Positions 33,449-42,181 of a stretch of DNA of 64,000 nucleotides are shown piece after piece. A model generated the notes under the pieces. The model was not told the DNA's origin and ran no database searches. It saw nothing but the letters and a program-made list of their open reading frames with translations. Made by a program: the position numbers and the translations under genes. Origin of the DNA: Bacillus sp. 03113. GTDB taxonomy: Bacteria > Bacillota > Bacilli > Bacillales > Cytobacillaceae. The stretch's first letter is position 1, and each line of letters starts with the position of its first letter. The stretch spans positions 145,951 to 209,950 of the forward strand of contig NZ_VATK01000008.1 of NCBI RefSeq assembly GCF_006546985.1. The letters run 5' to 3'.

Positions 33449-34822
33449 TCAAGCCCCCTCTAGGTCCCTCTTTCTTTCTAAAGATCGAAAACGGCTAAAT
33501 TCTTTTAAAAATGCTAGTTGAACAGTCCCAACAGGTCCGTTACGTTGTTTGGCTATATTAATTTCGACGATATTTTTACCTTCAGATTGACGATCATAGT
33601 ATTCTTCACGGTAAAGAAGCATAACAACATCAGCATCTTGTTCAATACTTCCTGAATCTCTTAAATCAGATAGCATAGGGCGCTTATCTTGCCTTTGTTC
33701 GACTCCCCTATTTAGCTGTGATAAAAGAATAACCGGCACATTAAATTGGCGTGCCATTTGTTTCAATTCCCGTGTAATACTACCTACAGCGAGATCATGG
33801 CGATCGAACTTACCTAGTGGCGTTATAAGCTGCAGATAATCTATAACGACAATATGTTGCTTGCCTGGATTCTCACGACTGGTTTTTCGAACTTCCCTTC
33901 GTATGTCTGCTACGGTTTGTTTTGCTTCATCGTGGATATTCATCACCCATTGGCTATATACGCCTATCGCTTTTGTAGCACTTGCACGATCTCGATCGGA
34001 AAAGAATCGAAACGAATTTCGCCATTTTGATCCATCAATCCATCCAATAGCACTTAAAAACCTTTGAGTGAGTTGTTTCTCAGGCATTTCCAAAGAGAAA
34101 ACATCTGCGACACCTTCGCGTACACAACATTGACTTGCAAGATTTAAAGCAAAGGCTGTTTTCCCCATCGATGGCCTTCCAGCAACAATAATTAAATCGC
34201 CGCCTTGTAAACCACCTGTCATATCGTTTAGATCTTTAAAACCTGTATCAATCCCTCGAAGATCGCCAAAGTCCTCGTTCATTTCCTCATACAGCTCATA
34301 CAAGATATCTTTCTTAGTCTTCTCTTTGACTTTTCCGACCTCTTGCATTTCAATGTAATGGGTATACAAGTCCTCTGCTTTTTCCTCAGTGGGATCGTTT
34401 AGATATGCAGCTGCAGCAGCGACCAATACGCGCTTTTTATGGTCATCAAGAACAATTCGTTGATAGGCTTCCAAATTCGCTGTCGAAGGAACAGAAGCTG
34501 CTAATTGAGATATGTAAGATACTCCTCCGACGTTTTCGATGTTGTTGCCTAATTTTTTTGTCATCGTGACAGGGTCTATTCTTATCCCTTCAGCTGCCAA
34601 TTCGCGCATGGTTTGAAACAATAGCTTATTTTTAGCAATCGAAAAATGTATAGGTTCCAAATTAATTTCATGGATTAAATCTGGTTCTAGAAAAACTGAA
34701 CCTAATACCATATTTTCGGCTTCTAGTGTTTCCTGCCGGGCAAAATAATTAGGATTCCCACGGTGGTCTTGGTGGGACATATCCACTGGCCCGATCTCGT
34801 TGTATTCGTTTTTCTGCATCAC
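33449..34822 (-). CDS. Replicative DNA helicase (DnaB/G40P-like)
   Basis: 457 aa. Helical N-terminal domain (ENMVLGSVFLEPDLIHEINL), then the RecA core with Walker A GRPSMGKTAFALNLA, Walker B HIVVIDYLQLI, LLSQLNRGVEQR and SGSIEQDADVVMLL. GTG start with AAGGAGTGG upstream. It unwinds the phage fork with the loader encoded just before it; the two genes overlap by 74 bases. Confidence 0.92.
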   Translation of the reverse strand: MMQKNEYNEIGPVDMSHQDHRGNPNYFARQETLEAENMVLGSVFLEPDLIHEINLEPIHFSIAKNKLLFQTMRELAAEGIRIDPVTMTKKLGNNIENVGGVSYISQLAASVPSTANLEAYQRIVLDDHKKRVLVAAAAAYLNDPTEEKAEDLYTHYIEMQEVGKVKEKTKKDILYELYEEMNEDFGDLRGIDTGFKDLNDMTGGLQGGDLIIVAGRPSMGKTAFALNLASQCCVREGVADVFSLEMPEKQLTQRFLSAIGWIDGSKWRNSFRFFSDRDRASATKAIGVYSQWVMNIHDEAKQTVADIRREVRKTSRENPGKQHIVVIDYLQLITPLGKFDRHDLAVGSITRELKQMARQFNVPVILLSQLNRGVEQRQDKRPMLSDLRDSGSIEQDADVVMLLYREEYYDRQSEGKNIVEINIAKQRNGPVGTVQLAFLKEFSRFRSLERKRDLEGA

Positions 34823-35066
34823 GCCGCCACTCCTTTTGCCGGTCTAAAAAATCATTTTCGGGTGCATCATATGCTGCAATTTCAGCAATGACAGGAGGGA
34901 AAATCTTCAGACGTGTATGCTCTTTTAATCTTGCACGGACCAGAGGATAAGACATGTCTTCTAGTGCCTCTAACCAGATGTCCACATTCTTGTCGTCGCT
35001 AAGATCAAACCTAGCGTAAGTAGCAGCAATCCTTTGTAAAATTTTTATTGCTTCTTCCCTTGTCAC
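34749..35066 (-). CDS. Helicase loader (SPP1 G39P-like)
   Basis: About 105 aa from GTG 35066, which has GGAGG 9 bases upstream. TREEAIKILQRIAATYARFD, then ARLKEHTRLKIFPPVIAEI, match the 'loader and inhibitor of G40P' family. The proline-rich disordered end (VPPRPPWES) fits the helicase-contact tail. It would deliver the DnaB-like helicase to the initiator-bound origin. Confidence 0.8.
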   Translation of the reverse strand: MTREEAIKILQRIAATYARFDLSDDKNVDIWLEALEDMSYPLVRARLKEHTRLKIFPPVIAEIAAYDAPENDFLDRQKEWRRDAEKRIQRDRASGYVPPRPPWES

Positions 35067-35079
35067 GAGCATGCACCTC

Positions 35080-35862
35080 CTAACCAATCCCCTTGCGTTT
35101 CTTGTAATCCTCAAGAAAATCTAACGTGCTATTGGTTTTTTTAGAGCTATTTTTTCCTTGAAATGAAGGAGAATCGCTATCCCTATTTTTTTCAAATTCC
35201 AATAAATCACCCATCGTTTTCACTCCGGCCTTTGCCCAATTAGAAAGTGTTTTCCAAAGATAGCTAAAAACAGGCTTATCTGCTTGTCTTACTCTTTCGA
35301 TCGCTTCTAAAAGCAATGCTTCCGTCATATTGTCATGGTCAATATAAGCACCCAGCATTTGCGAATGATTTAACCTCATGTCTTGGTTAAAGACCTCTTT
35401 CCAGGAATCCATGATATTCGCCCAGGTGACCTCAATCTGTCTATCTATCTTTCTATTTTCTTCTAATAATGCTGACCTATTGACTTGAACATTGACTGGA
35501 GGATTGACTGACTCATCGACTTGAGTATTGACCAATGTTTTTTGCTGTCCTGAGTTTTGATCAATGCTTTTTGTGGTACAAACAGTGATTAAATACTTGG
35601 CAGATTGATTGCCACCTCTGGATGAAAAATCGATATAACCTTCTTGTTTAAGTTTGTTTCGTATATTAAAAAAATTACTTTCACTTATACAAGACTTAGT
35701 GCATAAAGCAGATATGGATACCGCAAACCAATCGACCAATCCGTGTTTGTCTCGTATATACATTAATGAATGAAATAGCGAGATGGCGGATAAAGGTAAT
35801 GGGTTTGTTTCGAGCCTATCGTAAAATGCATTAAGTTCTTCTATACGTTCCAATCGATTCAC
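35080..35862 (-). CDS. Phage replication initiator with internal origin
   Basis: 260 aa. The N-terminal 95 residues form a winged-helix primary DNA-binding domain (GLVDWFAVSISALCTKSCIS; RNKLKQEGYIDFSSRGGNQS). A low-complexity linker VNTQVDESVNPPVNVQVN is encoded by five tandem 12-bp repeats. A DnaD-like C-terminal domain (TWANIMDSWKEVFNQDMRL; DKPVFSYLWKTLSNWAKAGV) follows. This is the SPP1 G38P/lambda O arrangement, with the origin inside the initiator gene. Confidence 0.8.
   Translation of the reverse strand: MNRLERIEELNAFYDRLETNPLPLSAISLFHSLMYIRDKHGLVDWFAVSISALCTKSCISESNFFNIRNKLKQEGYIDFSSRGGNQSAKYLITVCTTKSIDQNSGQQKTLVNTQVDESVNPPVNVQVNRSALLEENRKIDRQIEVTWANIMDSWKEVFNQDMRLNHSQMLGAYIDHDNMTEALLLEAIERVRQADKPVFSYLWKTLSNWAKAGVKTMGDLLEFEKNRDSDSPSFQGKNSSKKTNSTLDFLEDYKKRKGIG
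35479..35538. repeat. Five tandem 12-bp iterons, candidate replication origin
   Basis: Units ATTGACTTGAAC, ATTGACTGGAGG, ATTGACTGACTC, ATCGACTTGAGT and ATTGACCAATGT follow one another without gaps. They lie in the linker coding region of the initiator gene. The shared core is AT(T/C)GAC. Confidence 0.75.
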
Positions 35863-35868
35863 CTACTT

Positions 35869-37710
35869 CTACGCGTTAATTTCATCTATGAATCTGCTTC
35901 TTTCTGCAGGAACCAATGTCCCATTAAATAGTTGCCTGTTTGCAGCATATGATAGAATCAATTTTTCTTTTGCTCTGGTAAACCCAACATAAGCAAGACG
36001 TCTTTCTTCTTCGAGGTCATTGGTTTTTTTAGATGGAAAAACCTCTTCGACCATTCCGATCATAATAACTACTGGAAACTCTAAGCCCTTGCTGCCGTGA
36101 ACGGTCATCAGTTTGACTGCATCTTTCTCTTGGATGAGTTTTTCGTGAATATCCCGATACTTTAGCCATTTTAAGAATCCTGAAAGACTAGCATCTTCTC
36201 CAAGGTTCGTTTTAGATTTCTCCCAATTTCGTATATAATTCAAAGAGCTCTCAAACGATTCTATGCGGTTATTTAGCCCTTTTTCTTTGTAGTCATCTAA
36301 AACCCCTAATATGTCAGCTGCGATCTCAAATAAGCGAGAAACAGAAGTCTCTTCTTCATCCATCCATGTCTTGAAGATTTTTTTTCCAATGCTGAAAAAC
36401 TCCTTAACACCCGGGAAGTCAGATTGATGAAGTACCTCTAAATGGGAAGAATCATCTTCAAGAGCTTTCATTTTCACCTTGCTTTCCTCCATTTGAGTTA
36501 GAAAAGGATGAGGATATCTAAGGGCTATGGAAAGCGCTCGATTATCTTTATGATTTGTAATGACTTCTAACCAGGCTACAATTGATCGAATATCTCTGTT
36601 TTTCATCAGATCGTCATTGTTAATCAGTACGTTAGGGATATTGCTTACTGCCAATTCCATCTTTGTTTTTTGAAGCTGTGCGTTCGTTCTTGAAAGAATC
36701 GCTATATCTTTGTATGAGTAGCCCTTCTCTTGGAGCTCGCACACTTTTTTGACGATCATTTCATATTCGACTCGTTCATCAGCAACCATCTGAATCGTAA
36801 TAGGATCGCCGTCTTTATGAGCGATAAGTTTCTTCTTAGTCTGCTTTTTGTTATGTGATATAAGGTTATTTGCTGCAGCAACGATTGTTTTAGTGGATCG
36901 ATAATTATCTTCAAGCTTGATTATTTCGCATTCTGGATATTCCTTAGGAAAATTGAGAATGTATTCGACCTTAGCTTGTCTCCAACCGTAAATGGCCTGA
37001 AAATCGTCACCAACCACGAAAAGATTAGGCGGGGACAAAAAACTAATCATATCTCTTTGTTCATCGTTGCTATCCTGATATTCGTCTATAAAAATGTGTG
37101 TATACATTCTTCTGTAATATTGCAGAGATTCAAAATCGATCTTCCAAAGCTCAACGACTTTAGCAATTAACTTCTCAAGATCAACAGCGTTATTTTGTCT
37201 TAAACGGTACAAGTACTCATTAATCACTTTTCGTTCTTCTGTGCCTTGTGGGGCCATGGATATTTCAAAAGAGAACATCACCTTTTTCAAGGTGGTTCTC
37301 TTACCAAGCTCATCAATAATCGTTGTAAGAATAGAAGCTCGATCTTCTTGATCATAGATGGTAAAGTTTTTTTCAATGCCAATACGATCACCCCAATCTT
37401 TTAGTACTGAAACTGCAAAGGCGTGGAAGGTGTTACAGAAAAGCTTCTTCCCTTCACTGTCGCCCACTAGTTTGATAACACGCTCTTTCATTTCTTTGCC
37501 GGCTAATCGGGTAAAGGTTAGGGCCAGCATATTGCTGGTCCCTATCCTGTTTTCATGGAACAAATGAGCAATTCTTCGAGTGAGTACCGTTGTTTTTCCG
37601 GATCCTGCACCTGCTAAGCAAAGGATGACAGGTGATGTAGAAACGACTGCTTGATGTTGGTTGGTATTCAAACCTTTAGTAATGCTAGAAAGGGAGCTCA
37701 CCATTGGCAT
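35869..37710 (-). CDS. UvrD/PcrA-like superfamily 1 DNA helicase
   Basis: 613 aa. Motif Ia region AGAGSGKTTVLTRRI near residue 35, motif II IDEYQDSNDEQRD, QAIYGWRQ, VKLMTVHGSKGLEFP and YVGFTRAKEKLILSY. Shorter than host PcrA (about 730 aa) but with all helicase motifs. GGAGGGAAAT precedes the ATG. It may assist phage replication or recombination. Confidence 0.9.
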   Translation of the reverse strand: MPMVSSLSSITKGLNTNQHQAVVSTSPVILCLAGAGSGKTTVLTRRIAHLFHENRIGTSNMLALTFTRLAGKEMKERVIKLVGDSEGKKLFCNTFHAFAVSVLKDWGDRIGIEKNFTIYDQEDRASILTTIIDELGKRTTLKKVMFSFEISMAPQGTEERKVINEYLYRLRQNNAVDLEKLIAKVVELWKIDFESLQYYRRMYTHIFIDEYQDSNDEQRDMISFLSPPNLFVVGDDFQAIYGWRQAKVEYILNFPKEYPECEIIKLEDNYRSTKTIVAAANNLISHNKKQTKKKLIAHKDGDPITIQMVADERVEYEMIVKKVCELQEKGYSYKDIAILSRTNAQLQKTKMELAVSNIPNVLINNDDLMKNRDIRSIVAWLEVITNHKDNRALSIALRYPHPFLTQMEESKVKMKALEDDSSHLEVLHQSDFPGVKEFFSIGKKIFKTWMDEEETSVSRLFEIAADILGVLDDYKEKGLNNRIESFESSLNYIRNWEKSKTNLGEDASLSGFLKWLKYRDIHEKLIQEKDAVKLMTVHGSKGLEFPVVIMIGMVEEVFPSKKTNDLEEERRLAYVGFTRAKEKLILSYAANRQLFNGTLVPAERSRFIDEINA

Positions 37711-37969
37711 ATTTCCCTCCTAAAATTTTTATTTCAAGTTCACAATCTGGGTCTGCATAAACATAAGCATCAAGTTCAATGAAATCAGCTTTTACATTTA
37801 ATAAAATAAGTCTATGCCCAAGATTCTCGTGGACTATATAGATACCACTCATGTCATGACACTCTTCATCAAATCCCTTTAATTCAATCGCTGTACCACG
37901 GCAAAGTTGATAGGAAAAATGAGGGGCTTGTACGATATATGGCTTGCTTTGTTCATCATGCTGACTCAT
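37685..37969 (-). CDS. Hypothetical early phage protein (94 aa)
   Basis: Starts MSQHDEQSKPYIVQAPHFSY at 37969 with GAAGGTG upstream. A beta-rich body (GIYIVHENLGHRLILLNVKA; IELDAYVYADPDCEL) suggests a small barrel. It overlaps the helicase start and the ATPase end by 14-26 bases. Function unknown. Confidence 0.65.
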   Translation of the reverse strand: MSQHDEQSKPYIVQAPHFSYQLCRGTAIELKGFDEECHDMSGIYIVHENLGHRLILLNVKADFIELDAYVYADPDCELEIKILGGKYANGELPF

Positions 37970-40079
37970 AAAGTTCACCTTCTTTCGATGAAAGATCAGT
38001 AACTTCCCATCCATCTGAGCTAAATTCGTACTCAAGAGCACCAGCTATGATGATGTTATCCACATTAGGAGCCAACTTATCCAGTCCATCCACAAGCAAT
38101 TGGAAGTTTTGCTTATCTAAATGATTTAGGTTGTCCATTACAAGGATCCGTAATTTCGGCTGTGCTCGGTCAATAATGGTCATCATCATTGCTGCTAAGA
38201 ATACCGTTTGTTGACCAGTGCTAAGTGCATCAAAATTTACTTCATGTCCATGCTCGTTAATCCAACCAAATTCAAATATCTCCTTACCGGTATCGGATTC
38301 TGTTTGAAAAAATGGCTTTTGTTCAAATCCCATTAGCTGCAGGTTCTCTTGAATTTGTGAACGAATTGGCTCTAATATTTCCTTTACTAACTCCCCTTGG
38401 ATCCCTTTAGGTCCTAAGGCTTCTTGAATAGATTTCAAACAAACTGACTTATGTTCTGCTTCGCGGTTTTCAAGAACGTTCTGTTGCATAAGAAGGATTG
38501 CTTGCTTTGACTTTTCTTTCTCCTTAATGGACTGATCTAATTCAGTTATGCAGTTTTTAGTTCCATCTGCTTGAAGTCTCATAAGGGCAAGATCCCCAAT
38601 CGGTTCGTCTTTTTCATTAACCAACTTGGCTAATTCCTCACGATAAATGGAAAGCTTATGCTCTTTTCTCTCTGCAGCTGTTAATCGTTTTTCACGTTCT
38701 TTTTCTAACTGGTTGACTTCTGCAGTCATTTGCTCGCGTTGCTTTTGTACTTCTTGAGCCTTTTTAAATAAGTTGGTTTTATCCTCTTCGTTTTTATTAA
38801 TTATGGAGAGATATTCATCGACTTTGATCGTGAGTTCTCCTTGCTGCTCTTCTAAGGTTTGCAGTGCTCCTGAAGCCTTTTCTTTTTGTTTATCGATGTA
38901 AAGATCAAATCCAGTGAAATCCTTAGGGCAGGCGATCATTTGATTGATGATACAAGCTCCACCTAACTCATTTACTTTATTTAGAGCAGCTTCTAATGAT
39001 TTAATGGTCGAACGAATCGTCATGATCTGTTCTTTTATTGAAGAGCCTTCTTGTTGAATTTTGATCAGCTCGTCATTAGCAACTTTAATATTTTGATTAA
39101 ATATTTTTATATCGTTGTCGATATCAAGAGGTAATGGCATTTCAGATTGTAGTCTAGCAATCTTTTGGTCCAATTCAGATGTATCTATTTGAATAGGTTC
39201 TTTCTCAATAGAATCAATTAGCTGTTTTAATTCCTCGATTCTAGCGAGACGGCGATCGATGTTCTTTTTCTGCTGCTCATCACCAGAGATTTTCTTTTCC
39301 ACTTCGAGCAACTTTTCTTGAAATTCTTCCAGCTCTTTTTTTGCTGCCCCAATGTTTCGATCAGTCTCAGCCATTTTATTTTTCATGTCGGCCATCTGAC
39401 GAACAGCACCTTGAGCATCCTTTTGCTTTCGTGACCAGTAGCTTAATTCATTGGTTGTCCAATCTAACATGGATTGGAGGCCTTCATGGATCCCTAAATG
39501 CTCCGGATACTGTTTAAGAGATTGTTCAATAAGATTAACCATAATGTAATATTGATCAGGGTTATTAGTTTTTAAATGGATCGTTAATAGCTGATCAGCT
39601 AAATAGTTTTCTACCTGTTCTCGGGTCCATGTGTTACTAGAAATTGGGGAAAGCGAGTAGATGAAATCTCTTCGCTTAGCACCCGATAAAGATAGAAATT
39701 CATTGAAATCTAAAGCAACAGGAAAGCTGCCAATCTCTTCAGCAATCCTTGCTTTTTTCTCAGTCTCGTTTCGTTCACCCTGACCGGGAGAAACAGAGAG
39801 TGTTTCCTTGATGCTGACCTTTCTTTCCCCTGTTTTCTTGTTTAGTTTTTCTTCTTTTTTGAACTTACGCTGAAACTGAAAGGAATCAGTTTTTAACCCA
39901 ACCACCATTTCTTCACCAGTCGCAAGCTTGAAAGTATCTGCAGCAGTCTTTCCTTGCCCAGGTACATAGCCCAACATGGATAATCCCAGTGATTGTACCC
40001 GGGTCGTTTTCCCTGTACCATTTCGTCCAATGAAAATATCTTTACCAGTAAGGGGCTGTGTAACTGTCTGCCCCTTCAC
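37956..40079 (-). CDS. SbcC/Rad50-like recombination ATPase
   Basis: 707 aa. Walker A IGRNGTGKTTRVQSLGLS near residue 18, two long coiled coils, and a central C-IINQMIA-CP pair resembling a zinc hook. The end has an ABC signature (FDALSTGQQTVFLAAM) and LRILVMDNLNHLD. The frame opens at GTG 40079 but stays open upstream, where ATT 40088 has AGGAG 6 bases before it. That would add IQN and complete the first strand. It pairs with the unknown 335-aa protein next to it. Confidence 0.8.
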   Translation of the reverse strand: MKGQTVTQPLTGKDIFIGRNGTGKTTRVQSLGLSMLGYVPGQGKTAADTFKLATGEEMVVGLKTDSFQFQRKFKKEEKLNKKTGERKVSIKETLSVSPGQGERNETEKKARIAEEIGSFPVALDFNEFLSLSGAKRRDFIYSLSPISSNTWTREQVENYLADQLLTIHLKTNNPDQYYIMVNLIEQSLKQYPEHLGIHEGLQSMLDWTTNELSYWSRKQKDAQGAVRQMADMKNKMAETDRNIGAAKKELEEFQEKLLEVEKKISGDEQQKKNIDRRLARIEELKQLIDSIEKEPIQIDTSELDQKIARLQSEMPLPLDIDNDIKIFNQNIKVANDELIKIQQEGSSIKEQIMTIRSTIKSLEAALNKVNELGGACIINQMIACPKDFTGFDLYIDKQKEKASGALQTLEEQQGELTIKVDEYLSIINKNEEDKTNLFKKAQEVQKQREQMTAEVNQLEKEREKRLTAAERKEHKLSIYREELAKLVNEKDEPIGDLALMRLQADGTKNCITELDQSIKEKEKSKQAILLMQQNVLENREAEHKSVCLKSIQEALGPKGIQGELVKEILEPIRSQIQENLQLMGFEQKPFFQTESDTGKEIFEFGWINEHGHEVNFDALSTGQQTVFLAAMMMTIIDRAQPKLRILVMDNLNHLDKQNFQLLVDGLDKLAPNVDNIIIAGALEYEFSSDGWEVTDLSSKEGELYESA

Positions 40080-40108
40080 GTTTTGAATTTGAATCTCCTC
40101 AATAGCTA

Positions 40109-41116
40109 TTAGAATCGACCCCCTTCATCGAAATCGAATAGATTAGCAGCTTTTGTAGGTCTAGTTGTAGAATACGAAGGATTTTCTATAGGTTCTTGAA
40201 CTGGATCTTGTTGAAATCTCTCTTCATCGTCCATATCAGCAACCATGTCAACTTCAGTTGCTTCAGCAGTAGTTTCAATGATGTTAACTTTTTGATTATC
40301 AATTTTGATTTCTTCGCCCTTCTCAGCTTTTTCAGCAATATCAAGCAATTCTTCACGATTAAAATCATGTACGTAACCAACAACGGGAACCTTTGCAGTT
40401 CGATTTTTATCTGGACCTTGGGCAGAGACATATGCTGCACTTGCTAAGGCGGGATGCTTACTCATTACTAAGCGTTCACAAATAGATTGAGCATTCCGTT
40501 CAGCAAACTGTTTTTTATTTATGAACGTATCGATAGCTTTTAAAATATCCTTGTGTTGGAAATTTGCCCAAACGCCCATCATCCCATCGATTTTCAAAAA
40601 AATTCCCGTCTTTTTTTCTTCATCAGTCAATGTTTGCTCAATTGTGACTCTCCCTGCTCCTTGGCTATATCCGACCTTCTTCATAACGTCTTGGATGAAA
40701 TACATCCGAATGTCATATAAAAGAGTGGCGCTAGTGATAACCAAGTTTCCGATCGGGCTATAACCAATCGCTATTTTCTTCACCCATACTTTGCTGATCG
40801 TGCTACTATCTGGATCAAGGATCGGATAAGGATTAACAACGATCTGACCATCAGGAAGAGTCAATTTCTCCGGCGTGATAATGGACAAACCGGCAATTTG
40901 ATTAAGGGAATTGAAGCCTTTAGCCGTTGTCATTGCTTTTCCTTGTATAACAGCAATTTCGCCATTGGATTCATGAAGGGAAATTGCCCCTTTCACGCTC
41001 CTAATAGCTCCACCATTGACTTTCTTAACAAAAACTTCTCCATCACCCAGGACAGCTACGTTCTGTCTTTTTACTGCCTCTACCATTTGTAGAGCTTGCG
41101 CTTCGTTCGTTGCCAT
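40109..41116 (-). CDS. Hypothetical phage recombination-region protein (335 aa)
   Basis: Begins MATNEAQALQMVEAVKRQNV behind GAGGAGG. A central alpha/beta domain (KVWVKKIAIGYSPIGNLVIT; LLYDIRMYFIQDVMKKVGYS) is followed by an acidic, flexible tail (ATEVDMVADMDDEERFQQDP). Its place before the SbcC-like ATPase is where phages often encode a single-strand annealing protein, but I do not recognise RecT, Erf or Red-beta signatures. Confidence 0.65.
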   Translation of the reverse strand: MATNEAQALQMVEAVKRQNVAVLGDGEVFVKKVNGGAIRSVKGAISLHESNGEIAVIQGKAMTTAKGFNSLNQIAGLSIITPEKLTLPDGQIVVNPYPILDPDSSTISKVWVKKIAIGYSPIGNLVITSATLLYDIRMYFIQDVMKKVGYSQGAGRVTIEQTLTDEEKKTGIFLKIDGMMGVWANFQHKDILKAIDTFINKKQFAERNAQSICERLVMSKHPALASAAYVSAQGPDKNRTAKVPVVGYVHDFNREELLDIAEKAEKGEEIKIDNQKVNIIETTAEATEVDMVADMDDEERFQQDPVQEPIENPSYSTTRPTKAANLFDFDEGGRF

Positions 41117-41523
41117 TAACGATCAACCTCCTCAGGTGAATTAATCATTTTGATATCAAGCATTTTATTTAGTATTAAGCCAAAGTTAATAACCTCTTGG
41201 AGATCAATAATCATCGGTGCCACATCCGTAAAAGTGAAATCTATATGCAAGGAATCTCCAAAAGTTTTTCTAATAATAATCATCCAATCTACTTTTTCGT
41301 TTACTGGACGAGTACAAAAGCTTTCTATTTCCCCTTCATCAATACGCTTCGCGCAATTCAAAATAAAAAGGACTAACATCGAACAATCTGAGATAGTAAG
41401 CTTAATTGGTTGCGCATCAAAATAAGGAAACCCAAATTCAATATGGTCAAAGTTTTTTCTCATTACGATACAGTTTTCAAGATGCAAAACACTATCCGAA
41501 TGAAAAGGAACAACTTGTATCAT
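41116..41523 (-). CDS. Hypothetical early phage protein (135 aa)
   Basis: Begins MIQVVPFHSDSVLHLENCIV behind GGAGG. Alternating beta strands (HIEFGFPYFDAQPIKLTISD; LHIDFTFTDVAPMIID) and a C-terminal helix. Unknown. A short plus-strand RNA may be made from the gap just upstream. Confidence 0.65.
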   Translation of the reverse strand: MIQVVPFHSDSVLHLENCIVMRKNFDHIEFGFPYFDAQPIKLTISDCSMLVLFILNCAKRIDEGEIESFCTRPVNEKVDWMIIIRKTFGDSLHIDFTFTDVAPMIIDLQEVINFGLILNKMLDIKMINSPEEVDR

Positions 41524-41535
41524 TTTTAACCTCCA

Positions 41536-41622
41536 TTGATTTATTGAAGGTTTTCCCCTACAATAGGGATAGAATATTGAGGAAAACCTTCATGAGACTT
41601 GTGCCGCAAACACAGGTCTTTT
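41536..41622 (+). ncRNA. Candidate short plus-strand RNA with promoter and terminator
   Basis: TTGATT (41536), a 17-base spacer and TACAAT (41559-41564) form a promoter. About 55 bases on, AGACTTGTG and CACAGGTCT pair, followed by TTTTATT (41595-41622). A 12-bp inverted repeat (41545-41556 and 41581-41592) flanks the start point. Both neighbouring genes are on the minus strand, so the RNA would be antisense to their shared transcript. Confidence 0.45.
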
Positions 41623-41830
41623 ATTCTGCTGTTTTGAACTCAAATCCAAGTACTTCAATTAAGTAATCTTCTAGATTCTCTTCTAAAACGATTTCTCCAT
41701 TCGAAGGATCCTTTATCACAGAATCCCCTTCAAAGATCTCATCACCGAAATAATCGAATCCCCAAATTTTAGGTTGTTCTGATTTTGGATAACCTGTTTT
41801 TTCAATTTCAACAACAATCGGATGGTCCAT
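41621..41830 (-). CDS. yqaI: YqaI-like phage protein
   Basis: 69 aa, MDHPIVVEIEKTGYPKSEQP, then FDYFGDEIFEGDSVI and GEIVLEENLEDYLIEVLGFE. The FYGDE and EIILRENLE-YL-E-LGFEF pattern matches skin-element YqaI. GAGGAGG precedes the ATG. Function unestablished; it lies at the start of the early operon after a long structured leader. Confidence 0.8.
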   Translation of the reverse strand: MDHPIVVEIEKTGYPKSEQPKIWGFDYFGDEIFEGDSVIKDPSNGEIVLEENLEDYLIEVLGFEFKTAE

Positions 41831-41885
41831 TGTTTTACCTCCTCTCTATACAGTTTTCAAAGAACGATTAGCACAAACTTTCATT

Positions 41886-42024
41886 TGCACCGCGATAAGT
41901 CGGTGGATCAATTTCGGGGGAAAAATTGATCCACCGACCTATCACGGCAATAACGAAATTGCCGCCCCATTCCTACTGTGGTAAAATGGGATTATCAGAA
42001 ACTCAGTTAGCTTTAGGTGGCAGC
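41886..42024 (-). other. Long structured leader upstream of yqaI
   Basis: Arms 41890-41914 and 41923-41947 match over 25 bases with two mismatches, around an 8-base loop. Two further hairpins follow: GGCAAT/ATTGCC (41946-41963) and CCCATT/AATGGG (41974-41990). No gene covers the stretch. On the minus strand it lies between the 50-aa gene and yqaI. Confidence 0.55.
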
Positions 42025-42177
42025 CTAGCTAGCTGTTTTTTTGTATTTGTTATAGATTTGTTCGCGATATTGAAACTCTAAATCTAGTAAAAGTACTGGG
42101 TTTTCTCTCATTTCCTTACATAGTTTTCGAACTTCACTAGCTTTCATTAAGCGACTTGCTGATAGAATATATTGCAC
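42025..42177 (-). CDS. Small helical early phage protein (50 aa)
   Basis: GTG start at 42177 with AAGGGAG 8 bases upstream. Reads MQYILSASRLMKASEVRKLC, then KEMRENPVLLLDLEFQYREQ and a basic end. All helical. Unknown function; first small gene after the regulators. Confidence 0.65.
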   Translation of the reverse strand: MQYILSASRLMKASEVRKLCKEMRENPVLLLDLEFQYREQIYNKYKKTAS

Positions 42178-42181
42178 CGTA

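Noticed and set aside
35479..35538. Regular short repeats considered as a CRISPR array
   Set aside because: The units are 12 bases, directly adjacent without spacers, and lie in an open coding frame; they are iterons.
41886..42024. A known riboswitch
   Set aside because: I could not match the hairpins to any riboswitch class by sequence, and the adjacent genes are phage genes without metabolic links.
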